A stretch of 64,000 bases of DNA from Hymenobacter sp. 15J16-1T3B (GTDB lineage: Bacteria > Bacteroidota > Bacteroidia > Cytophagales > Hymenobacteraceae), in NCBI RefSeq assembly GCF_020711235.1, contig NZ_JAJFAV010000022.1, positions 1 to 64,000 of the forward strand, in the 5' to 3' direction. The notes below the pieces were generated by a model. The model saw only the letters and a program-made list of their open reading frames with translations, was not told the origin of the DNA and made no database searches. Of this stretch, positions 8,519-16,305 are shown piece by piece. The position numbers were made by a program, and so were the translations under genes. Position 1 is the stretch's first letter; each line of letters opens with the position of its first letter.

Positions 8519-9982
8519 ATGAAACGCCGCATCCGCACCATTTTCTGGCTTATGGCGGCCTGCATCCTGGGCATCAACGGCTTTCAGGCCTACTGGCTCT
8601 ACAACACCTACCAGCTCAGCCGCACGCAGTTTGAGCGCACCACCCGCGAGGCCCTGCTGGCGGTGGTGCAGCGCTACCAGCTGCGCAGCGCCCGGCAGCT
8701 GTTTGGGCGGACACCCGGTCCGGGCCAAATCTTCGTGCGGCAGTTCAGCGCCGACGACGCGGGCACCCGCGTCGACCGCATCGTGGTGACGACGGACCAC
8801 CAGGCCACTCGTTCGGCCGCCGACTCCCTGCGCCCCCGCGTGCGGAGCGCCGACAAGCTGGTGCTGACCACCCATGCCGGCGGGCCGGCACGGCGCAGCG
8901 CCGCCGATACCACGGCCCGCCGCCTCTCGCGCATCATCATCAACGACTGGGCCGGCTCGCGCCGCATCGACCTGCCCCGCCTCACGGCCGACTACCGGGC
9001 CGAGCTGCGCCTGCGCAACGTGGCCACCGAAGCCGTGCTGGATACCCTGACGGTACCCGCCGCCGGGGCCCTGGCGGTGGGCGCGGTGCCCGGCAAGCCC
9101 GCCCGCCCGGGCTACCCGGTGCAAACGCCGCCGGTGCCGTTTAACCCGCTGCGGGCGCTTTACGTGCAGGCCGCGTTTCCGCCGCCCACCTCCTACCTGC
9201 TGCGGCAGATGGGCGGGCTGCTGGCCGGCTCGGTGCTGTTGCTGGGCCTGACCACCGGCTGCTTCGTGCTGATGCTGAACACGATTCTGCGCCAGAAAAA
9301 GCTCGCCGACGTGAAAAACGACTTCATCAACAACATGACCCACGAGCTGAAAACGCCGCTGGCCACGGTGTCGGCGGCGGTGGAGGCCCTGCAGCATTTC
9401 GGCGCCCTGCACGACCCGCAAAAGGCGCAGACCTACCTCAGCATTTCGCAAAACGAGCTGCAGCGGCTCTCGGACCTGGTGGAGAAGGTGCTCAACATTG
9501 CCGTGGAGGAGCGGCAGGCCCTGCAGATCCACCCCGAGCCGGTGCACCCCGCCGCGCTGGTGCAGGAGCTGGTGCAGCGCCAGCAGCTGAAGGCGCCCAA
9601 GCCGGTGCATTTCCAGGTCGACATCGAGCCCGCCGACGTGGTGCCGCTCGACGTGCTGCACCTGGGCAACGTCATCAACAACCTCATCGACAACGCCATT
9701 AAGTACTCCCGCGAGCAGGTCACCATTGTGCTGCGCGGCCGCCGCGACGAATCGGGCTGGCGCCTCACCGTGCAGGACGACGGCATTGGCATTCCGAAAA
9801 GCTACCAGGACGCCATCTTCGACCGGTTTTTCCGCGTGCCCACCGGCAACCTGCACCCCGTCAAGGGCTTCGGCCTGGGCCTTTACTACGCGCGCCAAGT
9901 GGTGGAGCGCCACGGCGGCCGACTGGCCGTGCGCAGCGAGCCGAACCGCGGCAGCGAATTTTCGTTGTGGCTGCCGGTGTGA
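8519..9982 (+). CDS. membrane sensor histidine kinase
   Basis: The 487-aa sensor kinase has a first membrane helix at about 8-28, a periplasmic sensor of about 200 residues matching no domain I recognise, a second helix at about 230-254, then a HisKA dimerisation domain with phospho-acceptor H275 (MTHELKTPLATVS) and an HATPase domain (N box NVINNLIDNAIKYS, G1 DDGIGIP, G2 GFGLGLYY). It should autophosphorylate and pass phosphate to the response regulator at 10278. The two are separated by a 295-base gap filled mostly by an inverted-repeat element, not by the usual few bases. The signal is unknown; the neighbouring envelope genes suggest an envelope-related role. Confidence 0.92.
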   Translation: MKRRIRTIFWLMAACILGINGFQAYWLYNTYQLSRTQFERTTREALLAVVQRYQLRSARQLFGRTPGPGQIFVRQFSADDAGTRVDRIVVTTDHQATRSAADSLRPRVRSADKLVLTTHAGGPARRSAADTTARRLSRIIINDWAGSRRIDLPRLTADYRAELRLRNVATEAVLDTLTVPAAGALAVGAVPGKPARPGYPVQTPPVPFNPLRALYVQAAFPPPTSYLLRQMGGLLAGSVLLLGLTTGCFVLMLNTILRQKKLADVKNDFINNMTHELKTPLATVSAAVEALQHFGALHDPQKAQTYLSISQNELQRLSDLVEKVLNIAVEERQALQIHPEPVHPAALVQELVQRQQLKAPKPVHFQVDIEPADVVPLDVLHLGNVINNLIDNAIKYSREQVTIVLRGRRDESGWRLTVQDDGIGIPKSYQDAIFDRFFRVPTGNLHPVKGFGLGLYYARQVVERHGGRLAVRSEPNRGSEFSLWLPV

Positions 9983-10007
9983 AAGCTTGGAATCAGGGTA
10001 AAAAGGT

Positions 10008-10210
10008 CGTCATCCTGAGGCGCAGCCGAAGGACCTTGCTCGTACCCCGCACCGCCGCAGCCTACGCAGTGCAGACGCTTTTCCGGCAACGGCCACTAAC
10101 GCTGTCAGCTGAGCAAACCGGGACGTTTTTCGAGGTAAAAAAAGTCGGCGCTCGGCCTGTGGCGGCGGTACCGGGCTTGAGCAAGGTCCTTCGCTGCGCT
10201 CAGGATGACG
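10008..10210. repeat. dispersed inverted-repeat element (GTCATCCTGAG family)
   Basis: Two arms of about 32 bases, at 10008-10040 (CGTCATCCTGAG..GAAGGACCTTGCTC) and 10179-10210 (its complement with small differences), enclose about 140 bases without a plausible gene. The element fills most of the gap between the kinase and its regulator. Related arms occur at 46984-47066, 55993-56098, 56939-57043 and, as a single arm, 62022-62053. No transposase is present, so this is a MITE- or REP-like repeat. Confidence 0.65.
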
Positions 10211-10277
10211 GGCCGTTCACCTTGGTTCTTGAACAGTGCTCCTCCCTGCTTCTACTATCACCTAGTCCCTCCCTACC

Positions 10278-10952
10278 ATGCCTTCCATCCTCCTCATCGA
10301 AGACGAGCCCGCGCTGGGCATGATTGTGAAAGACAGCCTGGAGGTGCGCGGCTTTCAGGTGCGCTACGCGGCCGACGGGCAGGAAGGCCTGGAGCTGTTT
10401 CGCCAGGAGTGCCCCGACATCGTGGTGGCGGATGTGATGATGCCCCGGCTCGATGGGTTTTCGCTGGCCGAAATCATCCGGCGCGAGAATGCGCGGGTGC
10501 CCATCATCTTTCTCACGGCCCGCTCGCAGCCCGCCGACGTGGTGCGCGGCTTCGAGCTCGGCGGCTCCGACTACCTGAAGAAGCCCTTCAGCATGGACGA
10601 GCTGATTGTGCGCATCCGGGCGCGGCTGGGGCAGCCGGCCGCCGCGCCCGCCCCGACCGGCGTGCTCGGCCTGGGCCAGTACCAGTTCGACCACCCCAAG
10701 CAGCGCCTGCACCGGCAGGGCCAGGAAGTACCCCTCACCCACCGCGAAGCCGAGCTGCTCAAGCGCCTCTACGACCAGCGCAACCAAGTGCTGGAGCGCA
10801 CCGCCGTGCTGCGCGAGCTGTGGGGCGACGACAACTTTTTCAACGGCCGCAGCCTCGACGTGTTCATCACCCGCCTGCGCCGCTACCTCAGGGACGACCC
10901 GCAAGTGCAGATTGTCAACGTGCGCGGCATCGGCTACAAGCTGGTGCTGTGA
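10278..10952 (+). CDS. OmpR-family response regulator
   Basis: The 224-aa regulator has a receiver domain (1-115) with the acidic pocket ED near the start, phospho-acceptor D52 (VVADVMMPRLDG), T80 and K102 (YLKKPF). A C-terminal winged-helix DNA-binding domain (about 125-224) includes LTHREAELLKRLYDQRNQVL, SLDVFITRLRRYL and RGIGYKLVL. It is the partner of the kinase at 8519. Target genes cannot be read from the sequence; the porin beginning 237 bases downstream is a plausible one. Confidence 0.93.
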   Translation: MPSILLIEDEPALGMIVKDSLEVRGFQVRYAADGQEGLELFRQECPDIVVADVMMPRLDGFSLAEIIRRENARVPIIFLTARSQPADVVRGFELGGSDYLKKPFSMDELIVRIRARLGQPAAAPAPTGVLGLGQYQFDHPKQRLHRQGQEVPLTHREAELLKRLYDQRNQVLERTAVLRELWGDDNFFNGRSLDVFITRLRRYLRDDPQVQIVNVRGIGYKLVL

Positions 10953-11083
10953 GGGCCGGCGGCGCCCGCCAGCGCGGCGGGCCGGAGCGTCGTATTGGGA
11001 AGTCCACCTTTTCATTTTGGTAGGCCGCCCTGAATCAGAGTGCACCCACCAAAAATCAACACCCTAATCATCAGCTGATTGAC

Positions 11084-11110
11084 GTAAAACAAAAAGCCGT
11101 TTTACCGTTG
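11084..11110 (+). promoter_or_regulatory. possible porin promoter and small hairpin
   Basis: A GTAAAAC/GTTTTAC hairpin (11084-11090 with 11099-11105) overlaps TACCGTTG at 11103-11110, one mismatch from the Bacteroidota -7 element TAnnTTTG, with a TTG at 11079-11081 about 21 bases upstream. A 10-base palindrome (ATCAGCTGAT) lies just before it. The hairpin could instead end transcription from the response regulator gene. Confidence 0.3.
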
Positions 11111-11189
11111 GCCCGTAACTTGGCAGGCCAGGCCCTAGCCGGGCACCGCACCCGCCACCCCACGTTCGGCGGTGTCCGGCTTTAGCTCG

Positions 11190-12281
11190 ATGAACGCACT
11201 GTTTCTGCTGACCCTGACCGCTCTGGCCGCCCCGGCGGCTGCCCAAACGCCCGCCGATTCGGTGGCCGCCGACCCGAACCCGCTCACTTTTTACGGCTTC
11301 GCCGACGGCTACTACGGCTACGACTTCACCGGCCGTAGCCAGACGCGGCCGGGCTTTCTTTACTCGCACCCCCGGGCCAACGAGTTTGCCCTCAATAACG
11401 CCGTGCTCGGGGCGCGCTACGACGACGGGCGGGTGCGCGGGGCCGTGGGCCTGCACGCGGGCACCTACGTAGAGGCCAACTACGCTGCCGAACCCGCCGC
11501 CCTGCGCCCGGTTTACGAGGCCTATGCGGGCTTTCGGCCCTTCGCCCGGGCCTGGATCGACGTGGGCATTTTCGGCTCACACATCGGCTTTGAGTCGGCG
11601 CTGAGCAAGGACAACTGGACGCTCACGCGCTCCGTCATGGCCGAAAACTCGCCCTACTACGAGGCCGGGGCGCGCCTCAGCTACGAAGCCGGGCCCAAGC
11701 TGACTGCGACGGGGCTGGTGCTCAACGGCTGGCAAAACCTGCGCGAAAACAACCGCGCCAAGGCCCTGGGCACGCAGCTGCAGTGGAAGCCCACGGCCAA
11801 GCTACTCATCAACAGCAGCACCTTCTACGGCAACGAGCAGCCCCAGGACTCCGCCCGCCGCCGGCGCTACTTCCACGACTTCTACTTCAGTTACGCCGCC
11901 ACCGATAAACTCAGCCTGGCCGCTGTGTTCGACGTGGGCGCCCAGCAGCGCGGAGCGGGCCGGCGCGGCGCCGACACCTGGCACGCCGGCGCGGCTCTGC
12001 TGCGCTACCAGCTCACCGAGCACTGGGCCGCTTGTGCCCGCTACGAGTATTACCGGGCGCAGCGCGGCGTGGTCATTCGTAGCTTCGCTCCCGCCCCCGC
12101 CGACGCGGACTTCAACGTGGGCGGGGCTTCGTTGAACCTGGATTACGCTCCCGCGGCCCACGTGCTGGTGCGCGTGGAGGGCCGGGCGCTGCGCAGCCGC
12201 CAGCAGCCGTTCCGGACCGATGCGGGCGCCCCCACGGCGCGCTACGCCAACGTGACGAGCAGCGTGGCCCTGAGTTTTTAA
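11190..12281 (+). CDS. outer-membrane porin, OmpL-like beta-barrel family
   Basis: From the ATG at 11190 the product is 363 aa with a clear signal peptide (MNALFLLTLTALAAPAAAQ). A GTG 18 bases upstream is possible but would put six residues before the signal. The body alternates polar and aromatic residues throughout, begins with PLTFYGFADGYYGYDF, and ends with SSVALSF, a terminal Phe as usual for barrels. It fits the OmpL-like beta-barrel porin-2 family, whose members form nonspecific channels in the outer membrane. It follows the two-component genes and may belong to their regulon. Confidence 0.75.
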   Translation: MNALFLLTLTALAAPAAAQTPADSVAADPNPLTFYGFADGYYGYDFTGRSQTRPGFLYSHPRANEFALNNAVLGARYDDGRVRGAVGLHAGTYVEANYAAEPAALRPVYEAYAGFRPFARAWIDVGIFGSHIGFESALSKDNWTLTRSVMAENSPYYEAGARLSYEAGPKLTATGLVLNGWQNLRENNRAKALGTQLQWKPTAKLLINSSTFYGNEQPQDSARRRRYFHDFYFSYAATDKLSLAAVFDVGAQQRGAGRRGADTWHAGAALLRYQLTEHWAACARYEYYRAQRGVVIRSFAPAPADADFNVGGASLNLDYAPAAHVLVRVEGRALRSRQQPFRTDAGAPTARYANVTSSVALSF

Positions 12282-12352
12282 GCGCGGAGCGTCCGCCGAA
12301 GCGGGCCCTGCCGCCTCAGCCGGGGCCGCTAGCGCGTGTGCCCGCGGCTGCG

Positions 12353-12360
12353 TAGTTTTG
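12353..12360 (+). promoter_or_regulatory. promoter -7 element of the polyamine-type cluster
   Basis: TAGTTTTG is an exact match to the Bacteroidota sigma factor -7 consensus TAnnTTTG and lies 46 bases before the speD-like ATG. No clear TTG is found at the -33 position. It is the only strong promoter candidate seen before the seven-gene cluster. Confidence 0.5.
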
Positions 12361-12406
12361 ACAATCCTGCCCTTGCGGCCCGTTTGCGGCCGGCGTTTTC
12401 TATCCG

Positions 12407-12760
12407 ATGGCAACTTATACCCCGGGCCTGCACGTGCTGGCCACCTTCAGCGCCCCCGCCGCGCCGCTGACCGATGCGGCGGCTTGCCAGGCGTTCTTCG
12501 ACGCGCAGATTCAGGCCCTGGCGCTGTGCAAAGTCGGCGAGGCCTACCACCGCTTCGACAACGGAGGCTTCACGGCGGTAGTGGCCCTGACGGAGTCGCA
12601 CCTGAGCATCCACACCTGGCCCGAGTACGGCCTGGCCACCTTCGACGTGTTTCTCTCCAACTACCGGCGCGATAATTCGGCCGCGGTGCGCCAGCTTTAC
12701 GCGGCTACGCTGGGCTTTTTCGGGGGCCAGGAACAAAGCCTAACCGAAGTGCGCCGATGA
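12407..12760 (+). CDS. speD: SpeD-like pyruvoyl decarboxylase lacking the usual catalytic Cys
   Basis: The 117-aa protein matches class 1b S-adenosylmethionine decarboxylase proenzymes. These self-cleave to a pyruvoyl enzyme that makes the aminopropyl donor for spermidine synthesis. The cleavage motif TESHLSIHTWPE is intact (E63, S64, H69). The region that normally reads FFTCG, with the proton-donating Cys, reads DVFLSNYRRD here, placing Ser84 where Cys is expected, so activity may be altered. Some SpeD homologues are known to have become ornithine or arginine decarboxylases; whether this is one cannot be told. It opens a seven-gene cluster and overlaps the next gene by four bases (ATGA). The name follows the family, not proven function. 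Confidence 0.85.
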   Translation: MATYTPGLHVLATFSAPAAPLTDAAACQAFFDAQIQALALCKVGEAYHRFDNGGFTAVVALTESHLSIHTWPEYGLATFDVFLSNYRRDNSAAVRQLYAATLGFFGGQEQSLTEVRR

Positions 12761-14073
12761 GCGAAACCGCTACGCTACCCGCCCACTCGGCGCAGCTGGA
12801 GTGCCCGAAATGCCACTACCGCCTCACCTGCTACGACCTCGCCCACAGCACCCACTGCGCCTGCCCGGATTGCCACAACTACTTCGAGCTGCGCAACGAG
12901 CAACTCAGCGGCGTGCTCGGGCGCTTCACCAAGGGCCCCGACTTCGTGCGGCAGGTGCTGCCGCTGGGCGCCACCGGCACCCTGCCCGACGGGCTGAGCT
13001 ACCGTGTGCTCGGCTACTCTGCCCGCGCCGAGGCCAAGTCCATCGACTTCCGTTGGGGCGAGTACGTGCTCTTCAGCGCCCCCGACCGCTACGCGCAGCT
13101 GGCCGTGTACGAGGGCCACTGGACGTTTATCCGCCCCGACAGCCGCCTGCACCGGGTGTCGAACCCCAAGACCCGGGAGGCCGCCGTGGAGGCCGATGAC
13201 CACCGCTACGAGCTCTACAACAAGTACTCCCCGCGCATTCACCACGCAGCCGGGGAGTTCAACTGGAACATCCGCCAGGACGAGGCGCTGACGGTGCAGG
13301 AGTTTATCGACCCGCCCTACATGCTGGTGCGCGAGCAGGGCGGCGGCCAGCCGCCGGCCTGGTACCTGGCCGAACACCTGGAGCCGGCGCAGGTGGCCGA
13401 GGCGTTCGGGGTGCCCGCCGGCCAGCTGCCCGAGCGCGAGGGCGTGGGCGCCGTGCAGCCCGCGCCGGGCGAGCCCAGCTGGCAGCCGCTGCTCTACTTC
13501 AGCTTCGGGCTGGCCCTGCTGGCGGTGCTGCTGCAGCTCGTACTGGCCGGGACCAAGCCCTCGAAGAGCCTGCTGCAGGAATCCTACGTGACGCAGCAGG
13601 CGCCGGGCAGCATCCCGGCGGCCGGGCAGAGCACGGTCATCGTCACGCCGTCGTTCGAGGTGCACGGGCCCACGGCGCTGTATTTCCAGCTCTGGGCCGG
13701 CGTCGACAACCAGTGGCTGGAGCTGCCGGTCAGCCTGGTGAACGAGCGCACCGGGCAGGGCTACGAGTTCACCAAGACCTTCGAGTACTACCACGGCTAC
13801 GAGGACGGAGAGAGTTGGAGCGAGGGCAGCGCCGACGCCGACGCGACTCTCACCAACATTCCGGCCGGGCGCTACCACCTCAACCTCTACCCGCAAAGCG
13901 AAAACGCGCAGTCCATCCGCCTGCGCGTGGGCGTGACCGAGCACCCCACCCTGGAATCCAATCTGCTGCTGTTGCTGCTGGTCATTCTGGCGTTTCCGGT
14001 GGTGCAGTACCTGCGCCGCCGCCTGCACGCCCAAACCCGCTGGAGCAACAGCGACTACGGCCCCACCTCCTAA
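12757..14073 (+). CDS. DUF4178-like membrane protein with N-terminal zinc ribbon
   Basis: The 438-aa protein begins with a zinc ribbon (CPKC about residue 13, CPDC about residue 33). A domain resembling DUF4178 follows (about 55-220, e.g. YRVLGYSARAEAKSIDFRWG and EFNWNIRQDEALTVQEFIDP), then a transmembrane helix (about 247-265), an extracytoplasmic beta-rich domain (about 300-400, with FTKTFEYYHGYEDGESWSEG) and a second helix near the end (about 406-422). It overlaps the speD-like gene by four bases, so the two are translationally coupled. DUF4178 has no established activity but recurs beside polyamine and DUF350 genes. Likely roles are a membrane scaffold or sensor; this is inference. Confidence 0.7.
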   Translation: MSETATLPAHSAQLECPKCHYRLTCYDLAHSTHCACPDCHNYFELRNEQLSGVLGRFTKGPDFVRQVLPLGATGTLPDGLSYRVLGYSARAEAKSIDFRWGEYVLFSAPDRYAQLAVYEGHWTFIRPDSRLHRVSNPKTREAAVEADDHRYELYNKYSPRIHHAAGEFNWNIRQDEALTVQEFIDPPYMLVREQGGGQPPAWYLAEHLEPAQVAEAFGVPAGQLPEREGVGAVQPAPGEPSWQPLLYFSFGLALLAVLLQLVLAGTKPSKSLLQESYVTQQAPGSIPAAGQSTVIVTPSFEVHGPTALYFQLWAGVDNQWLELPVSLVNERTGQGYEFTKTFEYYHGYEDGESWSEGSADADATLTNIPAGRYHLNLYPQSENAQSIRLRVGVTEHPTLESNLLLLLLVILAFPVVQYLRRRLHAQTRWSNSDYGPTS

Positions 14074-14085
14074 CGCCCTGAGCCC

Positions 14086-14277
14086 ATGCGCGAGCTGCTG
14101 CGCCACCACAAATTCTACGCGCTGACCGTGCTGCTGGCCTTCGGCCTGTACGCCTGGGCCAGCCTGAACGGCCGCCGCCTGCTCGGCGACGACAACGAAA
14201 TCACCGAAAACATCAACGGCAGCGGCGGCACCCGCGCCGGCGGCCACGGCGGCCGCAGCCTGTACTTTCACAAGTAG
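14086..14277 (+). CDS. 63-aa single-pass membrane peptide
   Basis: This short gene starts 12 bases after the DUF4178-like gene. It has a basic N-terminus (MRELLRHHK), one transmembrane helix (FYALTVLLAFGLYAWASL) and a glycine-rich polar tail (GSGGTRAGGHGGRSLYFHK). No family recognised. Its position inside a tightly packed cluster of membrane genes supports it being real. Confidence 0.6.
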   Translation: MRELLRHHKFYALTVLLAFGLYAWASLNGRRLLGDDNEITENINGSGGTRAGGHGGRSLYFHK

Positions 14278-14387
14278 TGAAGTTGTGAATTTGTGAAGTG
14301 GTGAAAGGCAGATTCGGATCCTAGCCAGATCGTTTTGTCCCTTCTTAAGATTCACAATTTCACAATTTCGCAAATTCACCACTTGCC
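14276..14387. repeat. intra-operon inverted repeat before the DUF350 gene
   Basis: Left arm (14276-14305, GTGAAGTTGTGAATTTGTGA) and right arm (14351-14387, ending TTCACCACTTGCC) are imperfect complements. The right arm closely matches 52432-52470, which stands immediately before lutC. In both places the left arm sits at the preceding stop codon and the right arm ends a few bases before the next ATG. Confidence 0.6.
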
Positions 14388-14389
14388 CC

Positions 14390-14605
14390 ATGGAATACCT
14401 CAACGCCAAGCTTATCGTCGCCTCCATCGTGTACTCGGTGCTCGGCATTCTGATTCTGATTCTCAGCTTCGTCGTCTTCGACAAGCTCACGCCCAAGACT
14501 TTGTGGAAGGAAATCATCGAGGAGCACAACACGGCCCTGGCCATCGTGGCGGGGGCGTTCATGCTGGCGGTGGCCCTGATCATCAGCGCGGCCATTCATG
14601 GGTAG
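14390..14605 (+). CDS. DUF350 family membrane protein
   Basis: The 71-aa protein has two hydrophobic helices (IVASIVYSVLGILILILSFV and ALAIVAGAFMLAVALIISAA) joined by a polar loop with FDKLTPKTLWKEIIEEHN. This fits a single DUF350 repeat; many family members have two or more. Function is unknown, but DUF350 genes are recurrently neighbours of polyamine-type enzymes. The last eight bases overlap the start of the next gene (ATGGGTAG), so expression is coupled. Confidence 0.75.
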   Translation: MEYLNAKLIVASIVYSVLGILILILSFVVFDKLTPKTLWKEIIEEHNTALAIVAGAFMLAVALIISAAIHG

Positions 14606-16154
14606 TCCGCCGGTGCTGCCCCCGCCCGCGCGCCGCGCCCGGCCCGACCACCTGCCGGCCCTGCTGCTGGGCTCGGTGTTCGTCATTGCCACCTGCGGGC
14701 TGATTTACGAGCTGATTGCGGGCACCCTGGCCAGCTACTTGCTCGGCGACTCGGTTACGCAGTTTTCTACCATCATCGGGGCCTACCTGTTTTCCATGGG
14801 CATCGGCTCGTGGCTGTCGCGCTTCCTCGACGCGCCCCTGCTGAAGTGGTTTATCCGGCTGGAAATCCTAGTGGGGCTGGTGGGCGGCCTTTCGGCCCCG
14901 CTGCTGTTTGTGCTCTTTGAGTACGTCACCTCCTTCCGCCTGATTCTCTACACCCTGGTGGGCTTGACGGGCATCCTGGTGGGGCTGGAAATACCCTTGC
15001 TGATGCGCATTCTGGAAAACCGCTTCGAGTTTAAGGAGCTGGTTTCCCGCGTGTTCACCTTCGACTACATCGGCGCCTTGCTGGCTTCGCTGATTTTTCC
15101 GCTGGTGCTGGTGCCCCAGCTCGGCCTGATTCGCACCTCGCTGTTTTTCGGGGCGCTGAACGTGGCCGTGGCGGGGCTGCTGCTCTTCCGCTTCCGCGAA
15201 ACGCGGCCCTACCGCCGCTCTTTTACAGCCGTGGTGGCCGCGGCGCTGCTGGTGCTCGGGGTGGGTTTCGTGTTTGCCGAGCGGGTGCAGGTCTACACCG
15301 AGACGCTGGCCTTCCAGGACCAGGTCATTTACAGCAAAAGCACCGTCTACCAGCGCATCGTGCTCACCAAAAACCAGCGCGAGCTGCGCCTGTTCCTCAA
15401 CGGCAACCTGCAGTTCAGCTCGGCCGACGAGTACCGCTACCACGAGGCGCTGGTGCACCCGGCCATGCAGGCCCTGCCCCGCGCCCGGCGGGTGCTGGTG
15501 CTCGGCGGCGGCGACGGGCTGGCCGTGCGCGAGCTGCTGAAGTACCCGCAGCTGCAACAGATTCGGCTGGTGGACCTGGACGAGGGCATGACCCGGCTGT
15601 TTCAGCACAACGAGCAGCTGCTTGGGCTCAATCAACGCTCCTTGCTCAACCCCAAAGTGCAGGTTATCAACGGCGACGCCTACCGCTGGGTACGCCAGGA
15701 CACGACCCGTTACGACCTGCTGGTGGTCGATTTCCCCGACCCCTCGAACTACAGCATCGGCAAGCTTTACAGCGCGGCGTTTTACCGGGATCTGGACCAT
15801 TTGCTGGCCCCCGGCGGGCTGCTGGTGGTGCAGAGCACCTCGCCCTACGTGGCGCGGCAGTCGTTCTGGTGCATCAGCCACACGCTGCAGGCCGCCGGCT
15901 TCCACACCATTCCCTATCACCTTTACGTGCCCTCCTTCGGCGAGTGGGGCTACGTGCTGGCCGGCCGCAACGGCCACTGGCGCGGCGACGCGGGCCCGCT
16001 GCCCCGCGGCCTGCGCTACGTCACGGCGCAGTCCATCCGGCAGATGCTGGTGTTTCCGCCCGACATGGCCGAGGTGCCCACCGACATCAACCAGCTCAAC
16101 AACCAGGCCCTGGTGCGCTACTTCGAGGAGGACTGGGGGCCCTACACGCACTAA
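14598..16154 (+). CDS. multi-pass membrane spermidine-synthase-like aminopropyltransferase
   Basis: The 518-aa protein has about seven N-terminal transmembrane helices (roughly residues 15-225) followed by a spermidine-synthase-type domain (about 235-500). Catalytic-domain motifs are present: LNGNLQFSSADEYRYHE (substrate loop), VLVLGGGDGLAVREL (nucleotide-binding loop), LVDLDEG, INGDAYRWV and VVDFPDPSN. Soluble spermidine synthases are about 290 aa and lack the membrane part. The reaction is probably aminopropyl transfer from decarboxylated SAM to an amine, at the inner membrane, but donor and acceptor are unproven. It overlaps the DUF350 gene and would use the product of the SpeD-like protein if that is a true SAM decarboxylase. 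Confidence 0.85.
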   Translation: MGSPPVLPPPARRARPDHLPALLLGSVFVIATCGLIYELIAGTLASYLLGDSVTQFSTIIGAYLFSMGIGSWLSRFLDAPLLKWFIRLEILVGLVGGLSAPLLFVLFEYVTSFRLILYTLVGLTGILVGLEIPLLMRILENRFEFKELVSRVFTFDYIGALLASLIFPLVLVPQLGLIRTSLFFGALNVAVAGLLLFRFRETRPYRRSFTAVVAAALLVLGVGFVFAERVQVYTETLAFQDQVIYSKSTVYQRIVLTKNQRELRLFLNGNLQFSSADEYRYHEALVHPAMQALPRARRVLVLGGGDGLAVRELLKYPQLQQIRLVDLDEGMTRLFQHNEQLLGLNQRSLLNPKVQVINGDAYRWVRQDTTRYDLLVVDFPDPSNYSIGKLYSAAFYRDLDHLLAPGGLLVVQSTSPYVARQSFWCISHTLQAAGFHTIPYHLYVPSFGEWGYVLAGRNGHWRGDAGPLPRGLRYVTAQSIRQMLVFPPDMAEVPTDINQLNNQALVRYFEEDWGPYTH

Positions 16155-16305
16155 GCCGTGTCTGTGGCCCCTAGAACGGTCCTGCTTCGACAAGCGTACG
16201 CCAGATTATGCAGGACGTTCGAATAAGCCCAAAAAGTCTTTTCAAACACAACGCAGTAGCGGGCTGACGGCCCCGGAATTAGCGTAGCACAACTCGTAAA
16301 GGTCC

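Noticed and set aside
14276-14387. A CRISPR-like or tandem repeat before the DUF350 gene
   Set aside because: There are only two inverted arms and no regular spacers; the second copy is 38 kb away.
12775-14595. A 606-codon open frame opposite the DUF4178-like, peptide and DUF350 genes
   Set aside because: It spans several sense genes that have coherent membrane topology and zinc-ribbon motifs; the antisense product has none.
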